Shown: piece after piece, positions 59,984 to 64,000 of the stretch | How positions within the stretch are numbered: the stretch's first letter is position 1 | Layout of the letters: each line of letters opens with the position of its first letter | NCBI RefSeq assembly: GCF_011064615.1 | Contig: NZ_JAALJH010000052.1 | Location: forward strand, 1-64,000 | Source: Aquisphaera insulae | Lineage (GTDB): Bacteria > Planctomycetota > Planctomycetia > Isosphaerales > Isosphaeraceae | Direction of reading: 5' to 3' | DNA length: 64,000 nt | Notes under the pieces: generated by a model | Databases searched by the model: none | Told to the model about the DNA's origin: nothing | What the model saw: only the letters and a program-made list of their open reading frames with translations | Position numbers and translations under genes: made by a program

Positions 59984-62293
59984 CTATATCGGGCGCTTCG
60001 GTCGCTGACGCACCCGGGACTTAATCTGCAAGTCTCTCACATTCCAGTTCAGCGTCTGCATCCTCCGTACCATCTCGTTGTACACCGGTGCCTTCCCGTG
60101 TGGGTCTCGAATCGTGATGATGAGCACGACATCCTGCTCGGCGATCGACTCGCCGGACCTGGCCAGCATGTCGAGCCTTAGTCGCCAGACCTTCTCGGCC
60201 GGCAATCGGCGGAACCTCCGATAGTAGAGTTTCAGGGGCGACCACTTGTATCCTTGCTTGACGAGGCTCTCCTCGAGACCCTCACTGGGACCTTCCGGGA
60301 AAGGATGGACCTCCCTATGGACCTGCCTGTCGAAGTCTTCCGGTTCGTCCGGTGTGTCCATCAGCGTACCAAGCGAGGCTTTGACGTTGCATCGGCAATA
60401 CTCAAAGCCCTGCTCCTGGTCTACCGGCGGATGGTAAAGGAGCGTCATGAAGACCTCGCCGCTCATCAACTTCCGGTCCCCAGCCAAGCACACCGGCATC
60501 GGGAAACGTTCCTTGATAAAGTTGAGCCCCGACTTGACCGGCACCTCGAAGACAATGGTAGCAGCCGACTGAACGGAATTCATGACGGAGCCGAGGTCAG
60601 AGGGGCGGCCGAGCCCGGCGTACTTCAACCTCTGCGAATCGGGTAACTGATTCCCGATGAATGCGGAGTGGATGAGGAGCCCCTTGGTGAGCAGGCTGGC
60701 ATGGGACGTGGGATCGGTCTGCAGCTCCGAGAGCACATTGGCAGTGAGCATGGAAACCAGCGGACAGGCAAAGCTCGTCCCTATGTCTTCAGCGATGCTC
60801 CCCGAACCGTCCACCGAGATTATCCCAGTTTGGATAGATTTGGCTTCGGAGTCACAGTTGCCTCCGTAGAGAGACACCTCTGGCTTGATCAGGTAGGCCG
60901 GACCCGGACCGCGCCGCGAGAACGGTGAAGGTTCTTCGGGGCGTACTCGCGTGCTGTTCGTCGCGATATGTGCCAGCGAGCCGACGGTGATGGCATGCGT
61001 CGAGTCAGCTGGAGGGCAGATGCGATCGGCCTCTCCAATCCCGAGCTCAGGTGGCCAGCCGCGTAGTGGTGCGGTTTCGTAGTTCCCAGCGGCAACAACA
61101 AAAAGCACCGAGTGTTTTCTTGACCGCTCGTCGAGCGCGGCGGCGAGATCGGAGAACGCGGCGTCCTCGCAAGGAGTGCCACCGCTCAGCGATAGGTTCC
61201 ACACTTTCACATAGGGGAATTTTTCGAGCGCAACGTCGATTGCCGTGATCAGCTGGAATTCTGAGATGCCCCGGCGGTCCATCGCGACCACGTCGACAAT
61301 CTTGCATGGCCCATCCGGGAAACCGGGGTGCTGATGGTTAAGCCGATGGCCGTGGATTATGAGGCCGGCGACGAACGAACCGTGTCCATGGTCCTGAAAC
61401 TCGGGCCTGACTAGCTCGTCGTAGCGTTCGTGAACCCAAGCCTGTAAGTATGAGTTGTTCGGGTCGGTGCCAGAGTCTATGATCCCCAGGATCGGATAGT
61501 CGACCCCCTTCACCGGTGCAGGGAAATGGCTGGACGTCAGGGCCTCCAGCTTTCTCGAAGCGGTCTTTACTGGATAAAATTCCGGGAAAGGAGTCAGGGT
61601 GCGAAGGATGCCGCGAAGTCCAAGGATCTGCCTTACGGCGTGCTGTTTTAGGTTTCTTATTTTATATATTCTCATGTTAGGCGCGTAGTCCAGGGGATCG
61701 ACACCGTTGATCCCCGCAGCGCTCAAGACTCGGTGGAACCGGCGATCGGCGGCGACGTCGTCGGCCGGGGAATGATGGCGGAATAAACGAGCTTTGAGAG
61801 GCCGCTGTTCCGCTTCTGCCGCCGTCTCGATCGCGTGTAGGGAGTTACCGCCGAGCACATCTTCCACGGTGTAAGGCAGGATGGTTTCGATTGTTGAGAT
61901 GGCAGCCCTGATCGGCTTGGTATCCCCGGAGTCGATGGTCCTTTGCAGTCGCTCGATGCCGAGCGGGCTAATACTGACGAGCAACTGCCCTAAGCTCTCG
62001 CCGCCGATGATCGGGCAGGTCTCCTGGTTGAGGAGGTCAGTCGGGCGGTGCGTCTTCGCCAATGCGTCCCGTCTGAGTTCGACCTTAGCAACCAGCGGGA
62101 ACCTCTCCGCCGAACTGAAATCGTCGCGAAAATACTCTTTGACCTGAGTAAGGCGATTCGAGAGCTGCTCTCGCAACTCCTCGGTCACTGGGACGATCTC
62201 CCTCTTGCGCTTTTTCGGAGGCGCCGGCGGGCGATAGTCCGAGTTCCAGGGAGCTACGACCTTGATGGGGAGCGCGTCGGCCTCGCGTGCCAC
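59984..62293 (-). CDS. subtilisin-like serine peptidase (S8), partner of AAA+ ATPase; IteS-like
   Basis: 769 residues. An N-terminal domain (~1-260) of unknown fold is followed by an intact S8 catalytic domain: Asp273 (IIDSGTDPN), His304 (HGSFVAG), Asn404 (AAGNYE) and Ser507 (GTSFACP). A C-terminal beta-rich domain (~560-769) follows. No signal peptide is seen, so it should act in the cytoplasm. The start is GTG 62293, 5 nt after the ATPase stop, so the two form an operon. The pairing and size match the ATPase/subtilase anti-phage pair I recall as IteA/IteS. Its base composition is lower in GC than the neighbours, which suggests transfer. Confidence 0.8.
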   Translation of the reverse strand: MAREADALPIKVVAPWNSDYRPPAPPKKRKREIVPVTEELREQLSNRLTQVKEYFRDDFSSAERFPLVAKVELRRDALAKTHRPTDLLNQETCPIIGGESLGQLLVSISPLGIERLQRTIDSGDTKPIRAAISTIETILPYTVEDVLGGNSLHAIETAAEAEQRPLKARLFRHHSPADDVAADRRFHRVLSAAGINGVDPLDYAPNMRIYKIRNLKQHAVRQILGLRGILRTLTPFPEFYPVKTASRKLEALTSSHFPAPVKGVDYPILGIIDSGTDPNNSYLQAWVHERYDELVRPEFQDHGHGSFVAGLIIHGHRLNHQHPGFPDGPCKIVDVVAMDRRGISEFQLITAIDVALEKFPYVKVWNLSLSGGTPCEDAAFSDLAAALDERSRKHSVLFVVAAGNYETAPLRGWPPELGIGEADRICPPADSTHAITVGSLAHIATNSTRVRPEEPSPFSRRGPGPAYLIKPEVSLYGGNCDSEAKSIQTGIISVDGSGSIAEDIGTSFACPLVSMLTANVLSELQTDPTSHASLLTKGLLIHSAFIGNQLPDSQRLKYAGLGRPSDLGSVMNSVQSAATIVFEVPVKSGLNFIKERFPMPVCLAGDRKLMSGEVFMTLLYHPPVDQEQGFEYCRCNVKASLGTLMDTPDEPEDFDRQVHREVHPFPEGPSEGLEESLVKQGYKWSPLKLYYRRFRRLPAEKVWRLRLDMLARSGESIAEQDVVLIITIRDPHGKAPVYNEMVRRMQTLNWNVRDLQIKSRVRQRPKRPI

Positions 62294-62298
62294 GGCTA

Positions 62299-63426
62299 TT
62301 ATCGCCTTTTCAAGAGGGTAGAAATGTAGGGCTGAGACACTCCGAAAATCTTGGCGAGCCTAACCTGCGTGAAGGTCTTGGGGGCAATTGCCTTGAGGGT
62401 CTTTACACGATCTTTGATGCCTTCCTTCATCTCAGCTGTCTCAGGCTTCAACGCCAACGCAGACTCTACGGCTTCCCCCAAACCGATTTCCTTCCGCTGG
62501 GCCAGAATCGCGTTACGCCTGCATTCTCCGATGATGAGCTTTATCTGGGCTCCCGTAAAGCCGGTCGTCATCGTGTGCAGCACGTCCTTCAGGTCGGATG
62601 TAAAGAAGCCTCCGAGAAATTCCACGATCATTGCGGCTCGTGCCTCGTCATCTGGCTCTGAGAGCTCGAGCTTAGTCGTGAATCGCCTCCAGATGGCCGG
62701 ATCCAAGAGATGCTCGTGATTCGTGGCAGCTAGGATGATGCGATCCTTCGGCATGGTGTCCATGTTTTGAAGTAGGGAGATAACGACACGTTTCAATTCA
62801 CCGAGTTCCCCGGCATCATCCCTCATCTTCGCCAGCGAGTCGAATTCGTCCAAGAAAAGCACGCAATCGTGAGACTTTACGTAATCGAACAACCCCCTCA
62901 AGTTCTTGGCTGTGCTCCCAAGATATGACGAGATGAGGCCATCGACTCGGGCTGTGACGAGCGGGAGTTCGACCTCGGAAGCGATGAAGCTGGCCAATTG
63001 GGTCTTCCCGCAGCCGGGCGGCCCGAAGATCAGCATGGTCGGTGACACCGCGACTCCGTCCATCGAGAGCCTGTCTGTGGCTCGATAATAAGCCAGGAAA
63101 CGGTCCACCGATCGCGTGGCCTTGGACGAGAGGAACATCTTGACCGAACCCTTCGGCCATTCGGTTACCTCCGCAGTCGAAAGGCCCGATTCCGAGTCCA
63201 CCGGGAGCGCCTCGCGAGCGATTGACTTTGGCGCAAATCGAGCTGGCTGCAACTTCGCCGATTTGGAACTCTTGGCGGTCCTTCTCAGGCGTTTCGCATA
63301 CTCGGCTTGGCCGTCCTTCTCCAGCATTAAAGCCAGCTGCTCCGTGTAGGCGGCCGCCATCTCGGCGTCACCTTCGGTGGCCGCCTCGACGATCTTGCTG
63401 ATGCAGAATAGGTATTCCGGGGACAT
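62299..63426 (-). CDS. AAA+ ATPase with C-terminal helix-turn-helix; IteA-like
   Basis: 375 residues. N-terminal helical region (1-~85), AAA+ core with Walker A GPPGCGKT (135-142), Walker B VLFLDEFD (189-196), sensor Asn236, and arginine fingers R247-R248. The extreme C-terminus (353-375) reads TQVRLAKIFGVSQPYIST, a classic DNA-binding helix-turn-helix. The ATPase could unfold or present targets to the partner subtilase (inference). ATG 63426 with GAGGAG 7 nt upstream. A sigma70-type promoter lies directly in front. The DNA is visibly less GC-rich than most of the window. Confidence 0.82.
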   Translation of the reverse strand: MSPEYLFCISKIVEAATEGDAEMAAAYTEQLALMLEKDGQAEYAKRLRRTAKSSKSAKLQPARFAPKSIAREALPVDSESGLSTAEVTEWPKGSVKMFLSSKATRSVDRFLAYYRATDRLSMDGVAVSPTMLIFGPPGCGKTQLASFIASEVELPLVTARVDGLISSYLGSTAKNLRGLFDYVKSHDCVLFLDEFDSLAKMRDDAGELGELKRVVISLLQNMDTMPKDRIILAATNHEHLLDPAIWRRFTTKLELSEPDDEARAAMIVEFLGGFFTSDLKDVLHTMTTGFTGAQIKLIIGECRRNAILAQRKEIGLGEAVESALALKPETAEMKEGIKDRVKTLKAIAPKTFTQVRLAKIFGVSQPYISTLLKRR

Positions 63427-63455
63427 TGCGTTCTCCTCTACGGTTTCTTTGTTAT

Positions 63456-63484
63456 ATCCTAGGCGTCTATCGTTATCTAGTCAA
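63456..63484 (-). promoter_or_regulatory. sigma70-type promoter of the ATPase/protease operon
   Basis: On the minus strand TTGACT (63484-63479) and TAGGAT (63461-63456) are separated by 17 nt; the start codon is 30 nt downstream of the -10 box. The ribosome binding site is at 63433-63440. Confidence 0.6.
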
Positions 63485-63511
63485 CGAGATCTGTGATATT
63501 TTTTCTAGGAT
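63456..63511. promoter_or_regulatory. candidate operator: inverted ATCCTAG/CTAGGAT pair
   Basis: ATCCTAG (63456-63462, overlapping the -10 box) and CTAGGAT (63505-63511) form an inverted pair 42 nt apart. It might bind the helix-turn-helix of the ATPase. Confidence 0.25.
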
Positions 63512-64000
63512 CGATTATATTTCGTTGCAGGCCGATCGGATCTCGATCCCGAGACTCACGCTGGTCGCGGATGGACGCAGATCACCTCGCAGGTAGATCG
63601 AATGGGTCGTTCATTCCCGGTTTCGCAGGGAGCCCGATGGGGACATAGCGGTAGAAAAGGCTCGATTGGCCGCTGTGCCGGCGTCCGGGATCGTCACCGT
63701 GAAGGTGCGGGTTATCATGACGGACACCTTCTCGCAGATTCCGCGTGCGGTTCTCCGCACCCCAGGACCAACTGGCGAACGCGACGTGGCGGGATTGCTG
63801 CGATTGGAGACCGAGGCCGTCTTGCCGTGATTCGATGATCCGGCATGGGCGGAGCAACGGCCCGCCGGCCGTGGGATCGCTCCGCTCCTCTTCGGCCACC
63901 CATCCGCTCGCGGGGCATCGGCTCCTGGGACGACAACTCTCTGGTCCGGTCGCGGCGGCACGTATCGCTGCCTGAATCCCCAGGGACGGAGGGTTCGGCG
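63512..64000. other. end of window, no supported gene
   Basis: About 490 nt. A 6-bp hairpin (GTGCGG-TTCT-CCGCAC) lies around 63743-63758. Open frames on both strands exist but lack family patterns or ribosome binding sites. Confidence 0.35.

Noticed and set aside
63582..63961. Small open frames on the minus strand near the right end
   Set aside because: No ribosome binding site or family pattern; frames overlap each other.

Overview
The window looks like chromosomal DNA from a high-GC planctomycete, most likely of the Isosphaeraceae/Gemmata side of the phylum. This rests on family content, not on a database search: a long YTV-type repeat wall protein, a DUF1559 pseudopilin-like protein, a DUF1080 protein, an hpnCDE squalene operon, secreted proteins with Tat or Sec signals, a membrane TonB-like module with very large TPR proteins, and many Ala/Pro-rich secreted proteins. 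Starts are often GTG or TTG, and several genes overlap by 4 nt (ATGA or GTGA).

Layout. 1-2 kb: a DUF2716-like protein, a small membrane protein and a NYN/LOTUS RNA-binding protein. 2.3-4.3 kb: YTV repeat protein. 4.5-8.7 kb: a membrane protein followed by a MacA/MacB-type export operon. 8.7-15.2 kb (minus): a 1,089-residue TPR protein, an ExbB/TolQ-like protein and a membrane-anchored alpha-toroid protein. 15.7-19.2 kb: a Pro-Val-Ala repeat protein, a glutathione peroxidase and a three-domain Clp_N/ThiD2/ThiE protein. 19.2-25.1 kb (minus): hpnC-hpnD-hpnE, then a kinase-like protein and a membrane phosphatase. 25.2-42.8 kb: a carbohydrate region with DUF1080, GH5-like, DUF1559, FG-GAP, TIM-barrel isomerase, Tat-type Gfo/Idh/MocA oxidoreductase, a two-subunit molybdenum dehydrogenase, a large glycosidase-like protein, GH127, CoaX and a GH39-like enzyme. 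42.8-46.4 kb: a small-gene cassette bounded by a 35-bp direct repeat, then obg, rpmA, queC and a small RHH-like protein. 46.4-57 kb: secreted proteins, an S1C protease, a UvrA paralogue, a Uma2 endonuclease-like protein, RtcB and a hypothetical. 57-59.5 kb: GH43 and a hypothetical.

59.9-63.5 kb: a two-gene operon of a AAA+ ATPase with a C-terminal helix-turn-helix and an intact subtilisin-like protease. It has visibly lower GC than the rest and its own sigma70-like promoter. This matches the ATPase/subtilase pairing that I recall being annotated as an anti-phage system (IteA/IteS). It is the strongest defence-like signal here and appears horizontally acquired.

The genes of 25-42 kb and 57 kb fit plant-type polysaccharide breakdown (arabinan, xylan or galactan side chains). 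The DUF1080, TIM-barrel and Gfo/Idh/MocA set also fits 3-keto-glycoside chemistry. No tRNA, rRNA, CRISPR array or intact transposase was seen. All functional calls are from reading motifs by eye.
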